Source: Clonostachys chloroleuca (taxonomy: Eukaryota > Ascomycota > Sordariomycetes > Hypocreales > Bionectriaceae). From it: a DNA stretch of 64,000 nucleotides. The notes under the pieces are model-generated. The model was not told the DNA's origin and did not search any database. It was given only the letters and a program-made list of their open reading frames with translations. The translations under genes and the position numbers were made by a program. Of the stretch, positions 1 through 10,749 are shown piece by piece. Within the stretch, counting starts at the first letter, position 1, and every line of letters begins with the position of its first letter. The stretch spans positions 32,612,001 to 32,676,000 of the forward strand of contig JBANAY010000003.1 in assembly GCA_037952775.1 (NCBI GenBank), given 5' to 3'.

Positions 1-2
1 AT

Positions 3-560
3 CGGGTGGTCCTTCGTCCTGGGACAGTCGATGATGTGCCGGCGGTGGCGCGGCTTATGGATCTTGCCGTAGAATGGCTTATGAGGCTGGGAAGAACCGG
101 GCAATGGGGGTCACAGCAGCCTTCGGAAATCCCAGACCGCATAAAGCAGTTCACCAGCTTTGCTGAGTCGGGCGGCTTATGGGTCGCAGTAGATAGTCAA
201 TTCTCCGGCGCCGAGAACAGCAATGCAGCAAAGGATGTGTCTGGGGTCAATGGCTCCAGCTCCAGGCCAGGAGGCGTGGTCGGGGCCATTGCGGTTGGAG
301 ATGCGACTCCGTATGTCAAACCGGCTGAGGAGCCCGAGCTATACATCAAGGGCTTCCTAACCGACCGGTCCTGGGCGGGACGCGGCATCGGAGCAATGTT
401 ACTAGCCAAGGCACGCCAACTTGCACGCGATGCTGGTATTTCGGTGCTTCGTGTGGATTGTTACAGGGGAGACGACGGTAAGCTTGTCAAATACTACGAA
501 TCGCAAGGCTTTGTGAAAACGGAAGAGTTTCAAGTTCACGGCTGGCCCGGGCAAGTTTGA
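3..560 (+). CDS. GNAT-family N-acetyltransferase, 5' end outside window
   Basis: Acetyl-CoA-dependent N-acetyltransferase; the substrate cannot be told. The frame is open to the left edge and the first in-frame codon that could be read as a start is GTG, so the true ATG (or an upstream exon) lies outside the window. The C-terminal half carries the acetyl-CoA binding signature GRGIGAMLLAKA (about 368-403), followed by the usual GNAT strand/helix pattern with RVDCYRGDDGKLVKYYESQG and the closing GF motif. The middle (about 200-290) is a Ser/Gly/Pro-rich insert typical of fungal members. It ends at a TGA at 558-560. No intron is needed in the visible part. Fold assignment is firm; the biological role is unknown. 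Confidence 0.85.
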   Translation, partial: RVVLRPGTVDDVPAVARLMDLAVEWLMRLGRTGQWGSQQPSEIPDRIKQFTSFAESGGLWVAVDSQFSGAENSNAAKDVSGVNGSSSRPGGVVGAIAVGDATPYVKPAEEPELYIKGFLTDRSWAGRGIGAMLLAKARQLARDAGISVLRVDCYRGDDGKLVKYYESQGFVKTEEFQVHGWPGQV

Positions 561-1155
561 TGCAACGGCTGGGTTGAGACGCAAGGCTAGTAGCCAGCTT
601 CTGAATAGGTACCTCTCATAGAATGACAGATCAACTTTGGGGTCTCTCATTTACCTGCTATTTGCTTTTGTGGCTTTCGTCCTACGAAGTACCACAGCTA
701 CTGGTAGTATCCATGAATGAAGATGGCCGGTGATGCATCATGTGCCAACGCTCATGTCTCATATCATATCGAGGCTTGGAGAAGTCCACCTCGCTAAGAA
801 TAACCACAAAGACCCCACCTGGGCTTCTAGAGCGTTGCCCCATAGGCAGGTGGCCCCTGTAGAAAGCGTGTACCAAGACGCGATAGGCTCCTTAGTCCAG
901 GGAAATCCGCGAATCAATTGGCTGGTGCCTCAGCGTTTCTTTTCTACCTATGTAATCTTACCGATCAGTCCCAACAGCTTGACAACACCGGTTGCCAACG
1001 CCTCAGATTCTGCCTCACGTCGCCGACCTACTGTCAGCTTCACTTGCGAGGTGCACGATTACGCGAATCGGGTCGCCTGCTCATTTATATCGATACGTCG
1101 CCGACCGGATCGTCTCGAGAAAACTCAGCGTTGTCTTGGTGATTCATCGCCCATC
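561..1155. other. Intergenic, probable leader of the Yra1 gene
   Basis: 595 bases without a supportable gene. A chance open frame on the plus strand (from 730) runs into the first Yra1 exon but its upstream part resembles nothing. The stretch presumably holds the 3' end of the acetyltransferase transcript and the promoter and leader of the Yra1 gene. Confidence 0.5.
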
Positions 1156-2656
1156 ATGGCATCCAGCAGTAAGATGGACCGTGGTCTTGACGAAATCATT
1201 GCCGATAACGTAAGGATCATCCACTACAGCCCGGTTCAAATTATCCATGCATTAGGACTGACGATTCATTCTTCCTTCAGCGCAGCAATGCCCCTCGCAA
1301 TAGGCGCAATGGCGGTGGTCCATCTGGTCGCCGTCGCGGTGGCGATCGTCAAGAAACTCCCCGAGATGGAGTAAGAAAGGTCAGAGAGGAAACAACACCG
1401 GGCGCACCATCTGCTTCCTCTATATCCGTCATGTTCGCTTCTAACATGCAGCATTTAGGTTGCACATTCCTCCCTCTAGCCTCACTCCTTGTTGGCGCCG
1501 GCACTTCGTCCTTCACGACCTCTCGATCCGTACTCGGAGCGGTGAAGCGACTCGACATGTGCCTCGCTCTATATCGATATCCTGGCTGACTCGACTCTCC
1601 TACCATCCTACAGTCTTACCGAAACGAACCCAGGAATCTCGATGGGTAAGTAAATCTCCATTCCTGGAACACTCTTTTTGTTCAGCAAGCTAATAGCGAC
1701 TAGAGAATGGGTTCATGACCGATACGAAGAGAACAGTAATCAGCCATCCCAGCATCCGACTCCTCACATTGCACCGACTTATCCTTCTACTAGGTTATCG
1801 CAAAGCTCCTGCCCCTCGTCGCCGCCAAGCATCTCCCGAAGCTGAAGCTCCAGGGAGCAAGCTTCGAGTAGAAAACATCCACTATGATCTTACCCAGGAC
1901 GACCTCGAAGTATGATCGCAGATCTCGAACTCTCCAGGGGAAATTGTGGCATTTTGACTGACTAGCGATTAATCAGGAACTGTTCAAGCGTATTGGACCT
2001 GTCACAAAGCTACAACTTCGGTATGACCGGGCCGGACGGTCAGATGGAGTCGCGTTTGTGACCTACGAGACCAAGGCAGACGCTGAGCAGGCAATTCGCG
2101 AGTTCGATGGAGCAAACGCGAATGGTAACTTGTCCATCGATGCATCCCCCACTCTTCTTGTCTAACCTTCTCTAGGACAACCGATTCGCTTGACATTGCT
2201 TTCCGAGCGCCGGGGTCGCAACCCATTCGACTCCGCCTACATGCCTGGCCGACCTCTATCGGAGAGAATCACGGCGCCAGACGGTCGAGCTCGGTCCCAA
2301 TCTCCCCAAGGGAGGTACTCGAGAGAAGACGCGGCTCGAAGGGGGATTGATAGGTACATCCCCGGCGAGGGATCTGGAAACAGGTCAAGAAGCCCAGCTC
2401 CTAGACGTGGCGGGCGCCGCCCGGTGCTCGCCGCGAGCCCGGTCAGGGTCGCGGGAGAGAAGGTGGCCGTGAGGCTCGTGGCAACCCACGCTCCAAGAAA
2501 ACCCAAGAAGAGCTCGACGCAGAAATGGCGGACTACTTCGGCGGAAACGGCGACGCTGCGCCAGAGGCTACCCAGAGCAACGGCAACGCCGATACTACTC
2601 AGAATGCTGCTCAGGCTGCCCAGGTGCCAGCAGAGGACATCGACATGATTGAGTAA
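1156..2656 (+). CDS. YRA1: Yra1/ALYREF-type mRNA export adaptor (apparent one-base deletion in last exon)
   Basis: RNA-binding adaptor that joins TREX (Sub2/THO) and hands mRNP to Mex67 in the nucleus. Proposed exons: 1156-1209, 1281-1370, 1614-1645, 1704-1735, 1794-1909, 1977-2124, 2176-2656. The N-terminus has the conserved REF motif (KMDRGLDEIIADN), then an Arg/Gly-rich linker, one RRM starting KLRVENIHYDLTQDDLE with RNP1-like DGVAFVTYE, an RS/RGG tail, and a C-terminal motif DAEMADYFGG. All introns are GT-AG. The end of exon 2 is uncertain: GTAAGA after 1370 is used, but GTCAGA 9 bases later would also keep frame. The last exon reads in one frame to about 2420 and the family C-terminus continues in another; one extra base near 2421-2424 gives a 317-residue protein ending at the TAA at 2654-2656. 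Without it the frame runs to an unrelated stop at 2648. Confidence 0.85.
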
Positions 2657-5600
2657 CTGGCTTGCAGCAAGATGCCGTGTTTGGGCAACGTGCCCGGGTA
2701 ATAAAGAAGCGGTATAAGACGTTGCCAGGTAACCATTCCGGGAACAATGCGCACCCAGGCTTTGGCAGTTTCACACGCGAATGTAGTTTGGGCTCGTCTG
2801 TTCTCTTTGTTTGCATTTTTTTCTTCTCATCCGTCTTGTTTGGTTGGGCTGTGGCCGGCTAATAAAACACATCAATAAGAGGTCGGCATTTTCTTCGCAT
2901 CTGGTTCTTGTCATCTGTATCTCCTTAGGGTCTTCTGTACAATTTCAATCATACTCTCTCATCTATGCTCAGGCAACGAAGGCGGGACCTTGAAACCACT
3001 CGGTCGCGACTCCAAAATACGCGTTGAATATGTGACATGCAAAGAAGTTGGATCGTTTTAAAAACGGGATCCAAACCTTGGCCATTGACAGGCCATGCGT
3101 GCGGTTTGGCATTCACCGGATCATATCGGGTTAATTGGACAACTGTGTCGTTCTCATACGGATAAGCTGTCCGAAGCAGCAGCTGATCAGCAGGCCAGGT
3201 TCGACAGCTAAGTCGGCTTCCAATGAAACAGCTGTCGCTGCGGCTGACTTGCAAGCTGGGACAAAGAAGCTGTCGCAATAGATGATAGCTAGGTTAGGTC
3301 TACAGATATTGCCTGTTACAACAAAGGACGTAAATATATATCGTGACCGTATGTAAATTCGAAAAATGGCCGCGAAGCGGGCTACACCAGGCTCGTGTCA
3401 AGATAAGGATGTCGCTGGGCGAAAGATGAGGAGGGTGCGGGTCTCATAACGTTCCAGTTACCGTAGGTATTCCGAATAACAACAGAATGTGAGACAACAT
3501 TTGAGCTGTCTGACTCCCAGTTTCGAATTCAGCTCGGAGACTTTGTAGTAAAGCGTCATTGGGAAATTGTGGGATAGTGAATTACTCCTTGGCCATCACA
3601 AATGTTAGCTATCGTAATATTTTCCCTGTGTTTAAGTGGTGTGTAATAACATCAATATCACGAAGGATCCTATAGCATCTTAAGATGGTTTGTCCATTGT
3701 ATTCTTTTCTGGCACCTGACTCAAGGCTCCGCTTACTAAGGTACGTTATGACTAAAAATAGACCAAGCAGCGGTAAATCTTTAACAAGTCCCGAATGTAG
3801 GCTGATCGCCAGCATTTTTATTGTCTCTTCATTTGTATCTAGAAGCCTCTTTTACTCGCCATGGTAAACCGAACGCTGAACCAGATAGTTGCAACAGACC
3901 TGACCAGAGCCTACAATTCTACCTTATCCTAGAGCACACCCCTGCATTTGCCAGTGCATCATGTATGTAAGCGAGATCCACTACTCCGAGAGACAGGCGT
4001 ACAACCCAAGCTGTGCCCCACACCCCTGCCCCAACTGCCAGCGCCAGAGCAACCGGGACAGAAGCTTGCAAAAGTTCGGAACCGAGCCCGGCCAGAACAG
4101 GAAATATGGCACTTGATCAGTACGGCAGTTGGGATGACGAATGTACCTGCATTTGGCAACGCGACCCATCGCGATCCACGAGAAGGTTAAATATGCAGAC
4201 TTCCAAAAGCGGCATTGGAAGCATAAATCCATCAACAAACCAAAAGACGGTTTAGCTCTTCCGAGAAGGAGGCCGTGCTGCCATCGAAAGCCCTGCTCAG
4301 TCTATCATAGGGTTGTACGGAGTTTTGGCAGTCTCCGCCCAGTCCGCGGTGCTCACAGCCAGCAACTTAAATGGGCAATCGCCCATATTTAAATACCTTC
4401 CCGCATTTGGTTCTTGAAATAGGACCACAATGATCCTTATGGGAGGCAAATTGGTCGTTGACTCCCGCGCGGCGCTTTACGTATTTTCACAGACGAGTCA
4501 ACGAAATGGGTTGCGGCAGCAGATGCGCGCGGCTGCCCCAAGAGGCTGATGGGAACGGGCTTTACCCTGTGCAGGTTTTACACGCACGTGCCAACAGGCA
4601 TGCAGCCCGCGGACATTGAAAAGACGTTAGCTTACCGAGAGCAATTTGCAGCTTGGAGAAGTCGCCGACCTGAGGTAGCGCCACCCATTGGCTTGGCAAC
4701 TCATCTGTCATGTCACCACTTGCTTGGATCCCATGATTATTTGTTGGCGAGAGGCTCTGGGAAATGAGGATAAGCAAAAGGGCAGCATCCTGTGTGAAGC
4801 ATATAGTTCATGCACCTCGATAATTATAACAATGTATCAAGCGAGGTGTGGGTGGGGGACTTTTGTGTCACTCATCCTCTCCATCCGCTAGGGCCGCGAA
4901 TGCTAGTTCATGCCAAAACTGCGGACGAAGGAGTCAAGGAAGCGATAGTTGCTGCGGGAGAAATTGGTTGGGCTTGCTTTCATTAATGGGAGTGCTGGGC
5001 GGCTGGGGTCGGCAAGAAGTGTGTGTGTTTGCCCTTCATTTCTTTTCTGGACAAGGAGGGCAGTATTCATCTTGCTGTACATAGTATATCTGAAAACCGA
5101 ACCAAAGGTCGCAATCTTCTTGCTACGCCACAGACATACAGACATGCGATCCTGCAGGTGAAGTCATGGCCCAAGGCACATGGGGGGGTCGATCCCGCGA
5201 CACGGATGCGCGCGCTATCGCAGAGCGTCCCAGGCTTTTTCCTATTATGTCGACATCCTGCGCCGGATAGGGATCTTAGGTGAGACGGATGAGATTGAAT
5301 TAGGTCCTCACGGTTGTGCGCACACGGAGACCTGGACTCCGTCTATCCCTGACGAGGTGTTGATGTGAATGAAGTTGGGGAGCCAAGTCCAAGAAATGTA
5401 GATTATCAAAATACATTCTGTCAATCCAGAAATAACAAGCTTGCTTGAATGGTTGATTCTCTTTCAAGAAGGGGCCTGAATATTCATACGTCTTGCTTGG
5501 ACACTCTTATCGCGTGCTGCCTGTGAGGACTCGTGTAGGGGGGCTCCATGTATCAGGCCAAGTGCCGCTAGCAACATCTGAGACGCTCACCAAGTGCCGG

Positions 5601-6128
5601 CTATTCCTGTCCGGAGGATCCATTGCCTGCGTGATGATTGGTGTGCACTGTCTAGAACAATTTCCCCAATCGGGTATTTCTTGTTTGGGGGAGAATCCGC
5701 GATCCCTGCCGTCCACATCCCAGCCGTCTGTGCTATTTGGCTATCTGCCTCCTTCCCCAGGTAACAAGACTCACCGGGATCGATGAGCGTGCGCATGAGT
5801 CTCTGAGTGCCGGTAAGAATTTAGTGTACAGCGACCCTGGCGCATTCTTATTCAACACGTTATAAGGTTGCATGTAATTTCAGACGGCCTTCAGCAATGC
5901 CGGGGTATCGCATGCCTTGGACTCGGTCCAACATACATGTACCAAGATGATCAGTCTAAAATTAGAGAGCTTACTTGTAGCTTAACCAAGGTGAAAAGAA
6001 GACAGCTCGAGTAGAATAGTATATAACGGTCCTGCTTCTCGTTCATCCAGAAGGCATAAATCAACTGCAGAACAATCACCTCTCCAATCTTCCCCAGTCT
6101 TCCAACAAGCTCCTTTCAAGTCATCAAC
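2657..6128. other. Long gene-poor stretch
   Basis: About 3.5 kb between Yra1 and the secreted peptide gene. Short open frames exist on both strands but none shows a domain, a signal peptide or plausible splice structure. Composition alternates between AT-rich (about 3300-3900 and 5390-5480) and mixed sequence. The last 110 bases are the promoter and leader of the secreted peptide gene. I see no tRNA or repeat. Confidence 0.5.
6020..6026 (+). promoter_or_regulatory. TATA box of the secreted peptide gene
   Basis: TATATAA lies 103-109 bases before the ATG at 6129 and is followed by a pyrimidine-rich leader with CAATC/CCAATC motifs. A clear TATA box suits a highly or conditionally expressed small secreted protein gene. 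Assigned from position and consensus only. Confidence 0.55.
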
Positions 6129-6509
6129 ATGCATTTCACCAAGACCCTCGTCTCCATCTTTGCCCTGGCCTCCTTCGCCTCGGCCTTCTCTGACATCGAG
6201 GAGCGAGACGATGATATCCTCGAGGTCCGCCGCGAAGAGTTCCTCGAGGCCCGCTCCGCTTACATTGAGGCCCGAGACCTCTACCTCGAGGAGCGTGGCA
6301 ACATCATTTCCAAGTCATCTGTTAGTCTGCCCATTTGTCTGTCTAACTCTTGTATTGCCTCCCTAGCTAACCGGGGTTGTTCTTTCTAGGATGGTACATG
6401 CAAGCAAGGCGCCACTCCTCTCCCTTGCGTCAGCAAGTCGAAGAACAAGCGCTGCGGAACTTGCAAGGCCGGCAAGAAGGTCGGTGATGGATGCTCTTGC
6501 CAGTACTAA
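6129..6509 (+). CDS. Small cysteine-rich secreted peptide with heptad-repeat propeptide
   Basis: 103-residue secreted precursor in two exons: 6129-6320 and 6390-6509 (donor GTTAGT, acceptor TTCTAG, phase 0). Residues 1-19 are a clean signal peptide (MHFTKTLVSIFALASFASA). Residues about 20-60 are a highly charged helix with four [LI]-E-x-R units spaced 8, 7 and 7 residues, which looks like an acidic, coiled-coil-prone propeptide. Exon 2 encodes exactly the cysteine domain: 39 residues, six Cys in the pattern C-x8-C-x8-C-x2-C-x8-C-x-C, seven Lys and one Arg against two Asp. The intron therefore separates propeptide from mature domain. Size, charge and three potential disulfides fit a defensin/knottin-like antimicrobial peptide or an effector; I do not recognise a named family. 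No Kex2 KR site lies at the junction, though an RR is present in the propeptide. Confidence 0.85.
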
Positions 6510-7260
6510 GTGTAGTGGGTCGATGGCCTCACGCTGCCCTACTGAGGAAGGGGGAGAGCGGGATTTTTTGTGCAAATTATATACCTTTCTGTTTTTTAGC
6601 CAGTGGGATTTCGCCCCTTCTACAGTGACAGGCTGTTCTGTTATAGAGGGGATTGCGATAATGTAACAAACATAAATCATTCACAGACTCAATCACACGA
6701 TGATTGGAATCAAATTTTCTGTCGGGTACCGTGAATTAACGGCCAGTGTCCCAATGATACACTTCCTCTTGTAAATACCCTTTATCACTAAAAATACCAA
6801 GGAAAAAGTACTCTGTCGCAATAGTTCTGGCTTTATTAAATACGGCTGTAATGGGTGAGACTTCGCAGCTCAATCGAGGGCTATGGCGATTTGTCACAGC
6901 TTGAGACGACCTAACTTGAAGCATAATTCATAGAAGGTTTAGTTTCCGCATTTTTGGACCTAGGGGCACTTGTGAGGCGAGGGGGAACAAATTGACAAGT
7001 CGACCCGAAAAGATGAGATGAGCCCCTTTATTATGAGTATGAATACATGCATAGTAACTTTTTTCAATATTTCTCCCCCAGGGGTACTATCATCAATGAT
7101 GGACGATGAAGGGCATCACGTGAGAGCTCCTCTTTAGAACCCCTCTGCAGACTACCCTGTAGTTTGACCCAGAACCGAATATCATCAATGGATTTTAGCC
7201 ATTGATGATATTTAAGAAGCATATACGTGCGATCTAGCTCATCATACCGAAAGGCTCACA
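6510..7260. other. Intergenic with promoter of the oxidoreductase gene
   Basis: 751 bases. The first part is the AT-rich 3' flank of the secreted peptide gene. From about 7080 two copies of an ATCATCAATG motif and a perfect inverted repeat (7178-7212) lie within 180 bases of the next start codon, so this is probably that gene's control region. Confidence 0.45.
7178..7212. repeat. Perfect 14-bp inverted repeat, 7-base loop
   Basis: Arms AATATCATCAATGG (7178-7191) and its exact reverse complement (7199-7212) flank the loop ATTTTAG. It lies 49 bases before the ATG at 7261. A third, partial copy (ATCATCAATGATGG) occurs at about 7089-7102. The element could be a dimeric transcription-factor site or form a hairpin in the leader of the mRNA. 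Confidence 0.8.
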
Positions 7261-8345
7261 ATGGTAGCTGTTCAGAAGATCGGCGTCTTGTCGCTGGGTG
7301 AGATGGGAGCAGGCATCGCTAGGTTGCTGGTTGCTCATGACTACACGGTGGCTACGAATTGTCAAGGCAGAAGGTGAGTGAGCCTTTTATTTATGTAACA
7401 TATCGCCATCCCCAGATGTCACAAAAAACAGCGGAACTGACCAAAGTATGACCGGGCAGTGAAGATACCCTTAGCCGAGCACGCAATGCTGGTGTCGAGC
7501 TCCTCACCTCAGACCAAGAGCTGGTCCAGAAATGCTCAGTTGTCCTCTCAGTCGTCCCCCCTCGTGATGCCGAAGCGACTGCCCAGAGGGTCATCGACGC
7601 TCTATCGGGCGGCTCCTCGAGGGCAGACAGGCTGTTCTACGCCGACCTAAACGCCGTCTCCCCCGCCACGACCAAGCGCATCGCCGCCATGTTCGAGAAG
7701 GCCAGGGCGCCCATCCGTTTCATCGACGGCTGCATCCTCGGTGCGCCGCCGAGACTCAAATCGGACGCTGACCCTGGCACGAATGTAAGTATGAGCGATA
7801 CCACCAGCAAGGAGTTCAACTGGGCTCGCCCCCGTATCCCCATCTCCGGCCCCCACTCGCTCGCGGAGGAGCTCGAGGGCGGGGAGCGGCTCGCGTCCGT
7901 CCTCAATCTCAGGTCCATCTCGTCCGAGATCGGGGCCGCCAGCGGGCTCAAGATGTGCTTCGCGGCCATGACCAAGGGGTTTACCGCGATAGCCACCCAG
8001 AGCTTCTCCACGGCGCACCGCCTCGGAGTCGCCGGGGAGCTGAGGAAGGAGATGACCGCGCTGATCCCGACTCACCTTGGGGAGGCGGAGAAGGGCGTTC
8101 CGTCCATGGTGCCCAAGGCGTACCGTTGGGTGCGGGAGATGGAGGAGATTGCTGCGACGATGAATGAGGAGGGTGGCTGGGGGAGGGACATATTTACTGG
8201 CGCTGCCGGCGTGTATAAAGCCGTGGCCGAGGATGAGGTTCTTAGTAAGGAGAAGACGGGGAAGAGGAACAGGGGAACATCCATAGAGGACGTGGCAGCT
8301 GCCATAGGAGAAGGCTTCGAGAGAAAGAGAAAGAAGACAGAGTGA
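7261..8345 (+). CDS. 6-phosphogluconate dehydrogenase-like NAD(P)-binding oxidoreductase
   Basis: 332 residues in two exons, 7261-7373 and 7460-8345 (donor GTGAGT; the codon for Ser of NCQGRSEDT is split). The N-terminus IGVLSLGEMGAGIARLL is the dinucleotide-binding GxGxMG loop of the 6PGDH / beta-hydroxyacid dehydrogenase superfamily, followed by ELLTSDQELVQKCSVVLSVV and YADLNAVSP. The C-terminal all-helical part (about residue 195 on, SGLKMCFAAMTKGFTAI) matches the small phosphogluconate dehydrogenase C-terminal domain (DUF1932-type) found next to this fold in fungal proteins. The substrate is unknown; the name 6PGDH reflects the fold rather than the pentose-phosphate enzyme. A GTAAGT at 7786 sits inside the coding frame, but no acceptor at a usable distance follows, so it is read through as codons. 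Confidence 0.8.
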
Positions 8346-8469
8346 TGTAGACAGATCTGGGCTCGTAGTGATTTTACATATATATTGGTACAGGATGACC
8401 GAGCGGGATAAAACCAGGCCAAGTAGCTAATACACAGCGATAGGTATACATGTCACCCCAAAGAGACAT

Positions 8470-10167
8470 TTAAAATATATCCAGGTCCGGGAGCATCATA
8501 GCATCGGGCATCAGTAGCCCTGCTGTACCAAGATCTGATGTGCCTTCTTCATTTGGCCGTCCCGTTGCAAGAAAGACCCTGGAGTCCGGGACAGACAGTT
8601 TCATAGAAGAGCCCACTTCGCCTAGGATTGAGCCTTTAATCTTTGTGCTGTGAAGGAACACGGCTTTGTTGGATAATGCCACGAAGTGATGACCAACCGA
8701 AACGGACATGGTATCCTCGATTTCCGGTAGGTCATCGCCAGGCCCTACAACGCCAAATGTGAAGGGGCCTGGCAGAGGCTTTCTGGCCAAGGGATGGGGC
8801 GCAAAGAATTGGATACTGGAACCAACTGGCGCAAAGCCAGAGTCAGTACCCGCTTGGAAGAAGCTGGCTAGCTGATCCTCCTCGGACAGCGAGAAATGGG
8901 ATGTCTGAGGATCCAGGGACAGCAGGCCCTTCTTCTTACCCCATCCTCCGCCGCCGCTCACTGTGTGCGATGTTAGTTGTCCTTGTAATTATTACGTGTC
9001 TATTCGTCACATAGGGAGAGCTTCATATAGTCATGCTTGCTAGGAGTCCACTTACATAGCTGGTATAGGCGACCCCCGTTTCTGATTGCTTCATCAAAGT
9101 ATTTGTTATTTTGTAAGATCTCTTTACGAAGAGTCTTTGGGTCCAGAGTCGGATCACCGAACCGACCCACGTCAGGTGGTAAGAGGGATAGAGCCCCTCC
9201 AGGAGTTATAAATGCATACATGGGAAAAGGACTTTGGTCGGACTCTTCCCTGATCTTCCAGACTTTTTCAACGGCAGCTTCCAGCTCTGTGGATGCTGGG
9301 ATATCTTCTCCGTAGCATTCAACTGCCCTGACAATGTTTCCAAAACTTTGGGTTACCTCACGGGAGGGGGTGAGTGCGGTAAGTGGCAGCATGGCTCCAG
9401 CGCGGGAGTCTGCTGGTAATATTATGTCCTGGGTGTAGGTCTCCCTCGTCTTAATAAGCTTCGGGGATGACCCTGAAATATCATATTGAGCAGCGATCAA
9501 GGTCGACTGCTTGTTGTTGTTGAATATGGTATTGGATAGGGGAAGCGTGACGCTCGACCCAGAAAAGTCAAGAAATTGAAGAGCCGACGTCGCATCAGAA
9601 TCCTCTTTCTGCTTAGGTGGTAGGTCTTTCCACAGGTTGGGTATTAGTTGAAGATTACCGCGACAAACCGCAATGCCTTCCTCGTATCGTTTGCCGTTCT
9701 TGTTAGGATGTCCGGCAATACGGTCAGCTACTCCCACCAGGAGATTGAAAACTCCATCGCTACGGGGTGAGCCTGATATTGTCTTAACCAGGCCGGTGAG
9801 AAACCCATTTTCACAGACAAGCCTCGCCAAGCCAGGAGATGTTAAGACAAGGGCGGTATCGTGAATATCAGAATTGCGCCTGATAGCTTCATCATTCTCA
9901 AGACACTGTCTCAAAGCACCAAGGGTCACATCACGGCTTTGCTGAGAACTGTTAGTTGAGCCTCTATGTGATTCAAGGAGAAGAGAAGAAGGCCGGTACC
10001 GTGGCTTTTGTGGGCATATGAACGTTGAACACTACAGGGGACGGAATTTCCGTGCTATTGTTGATCTTCCTACTTTGCGCTCGCGCTATTGATAGACGAG
10101 GGAATGTTGCTAGAGACCGAGGAATGGATCTGTATAGACCTTGCCGGGATATTAAAGAGATAGCCAT
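8470..10167 (-). CDS. Conserved fungal protein of unknown function, probable mitochondrial presequence
   Basis: Three exons on the minus strand: 10000-10167, 9056-9941, 8470-8960; 514 residues, all introns GT-AG with the last having an ACTAAC branch point. I start at the ATG at 10167 because the next 30 residues (MAISLISRQGLYRSIPRS...) are Arg/Ser/Leu-rich without acidic residues, as expected for mitochondrial import; an in-frame ATG 75 bases upstream (10242) would add charged residues and spoil this. The body has no catalytic motif I know. A Gly-rich segment, LSGGGGWGKKKGLLSLDPQ, created exactly by joining exons 2 and 3, is the most distinctive feature and confirms that junction. The gene is divergent from valyl-tRNA synthetase, which also has a mitochondrial connection. 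Confidence 0.75.
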
Positions 10168-10659
10168 GGTTTCGGTCCGGGCGTGTTTGTCGCCTGGCCT
10201 TCCGTGTGCTCTGTTTAATCGATTGGTGGAGATCGAGATCAAGGAATTGAATTATTGCTAGTAACTCATGGTAAAAAATCTTGGACTACATTGACGACTC
10301 AATACGAGAGACAATTCGGTCAATACAAAGTCGCCTTGCGGTCACTTGGCGAACTGAATCTGACCTTTGCCTTATCGCCTTATCGGCGTTGAACAACGGC
10401 TGTGGCCGAAGCTTGCGCCACAGGTGGGTGAGGGGTCAAGCCACACCTAGGACCCCTCATCGCACTAAGATAATGCAGCGGAGGGGCTAGTTTTGTCCCG
10501 CTTCAATTGATTCTTCTATCAGCGACTCTGATCATTCATGTGGTGGTTGAGTCATCTGGCCCGCTTCTCCTAGGAATTTTGCTCCCACGCGAGGTACAGG
10601 TCAGGTCCAGTCAGTGTTCCGAAGCCCTCTCTAGCGGGCTTCTCTTTTGACATTTCACC
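10168..10659. promoter_or_regulatory. Divergent promoter region, unknown mitochondrial protein / ValRS
   Basis: 492 bases between the start codons (or, for ValRS, the proposed ACG start) of two divergent genes. It must hold both promoters. No motif was strong enough to name. The stop codon TGA at 10648-10650 closes the ValRS frame upstream. Confidence 0.5.
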
Positions 10660-10749
10660 ACGACGTTCAGGCTTGCCGTACGTGCACTTCGAGTGCGATC
10701 TGCTTCCCCACGACGACCTTTGACTACGACTGTTCGCGCCGCCTCCGCC
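10660..10749 (+). other. Putative non-AUG-initiated mitochondrial targeting extension of ValRS
   Basis: Thirty codons in frame with the valyl-tRNA synthetase ATG (10750) are open back to a TGA at 10648-10650. They begin with tandem ACG ACG codons, both with A at -3 (CACCACGACG), and encode a segment with seven Arg, many Ser/Thr/Ala and no Asp or Glu (for example TTFRLAVRALRVRSASP). There is no ATG in this stretch. Yeast VAS1 makes both cytosolic and mitochondrial enzyme from one gene, and yeast ALA1 uses tandem ACG starts for its mitochondrial form, so this is probably the start of the mitochondrial isoform. The alternative is an upstream exon carrying an ATG spliced into this frame. Confidence 0.6.

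Noticed and set aside
730..1155. Open frame continuing upstream of the Yra1 ATG
   Set aside because: It merely runs in frame into exon 1; the upstream translation has no resemblance to the family and the conserved REF start lies at 1156.
7786..7812. GTAAGT donor within the oxidoreductase exon
   Set aside because: The nearest AG would make an intron of 27 bases, too short to splice, and the frame is open and sensible without it.
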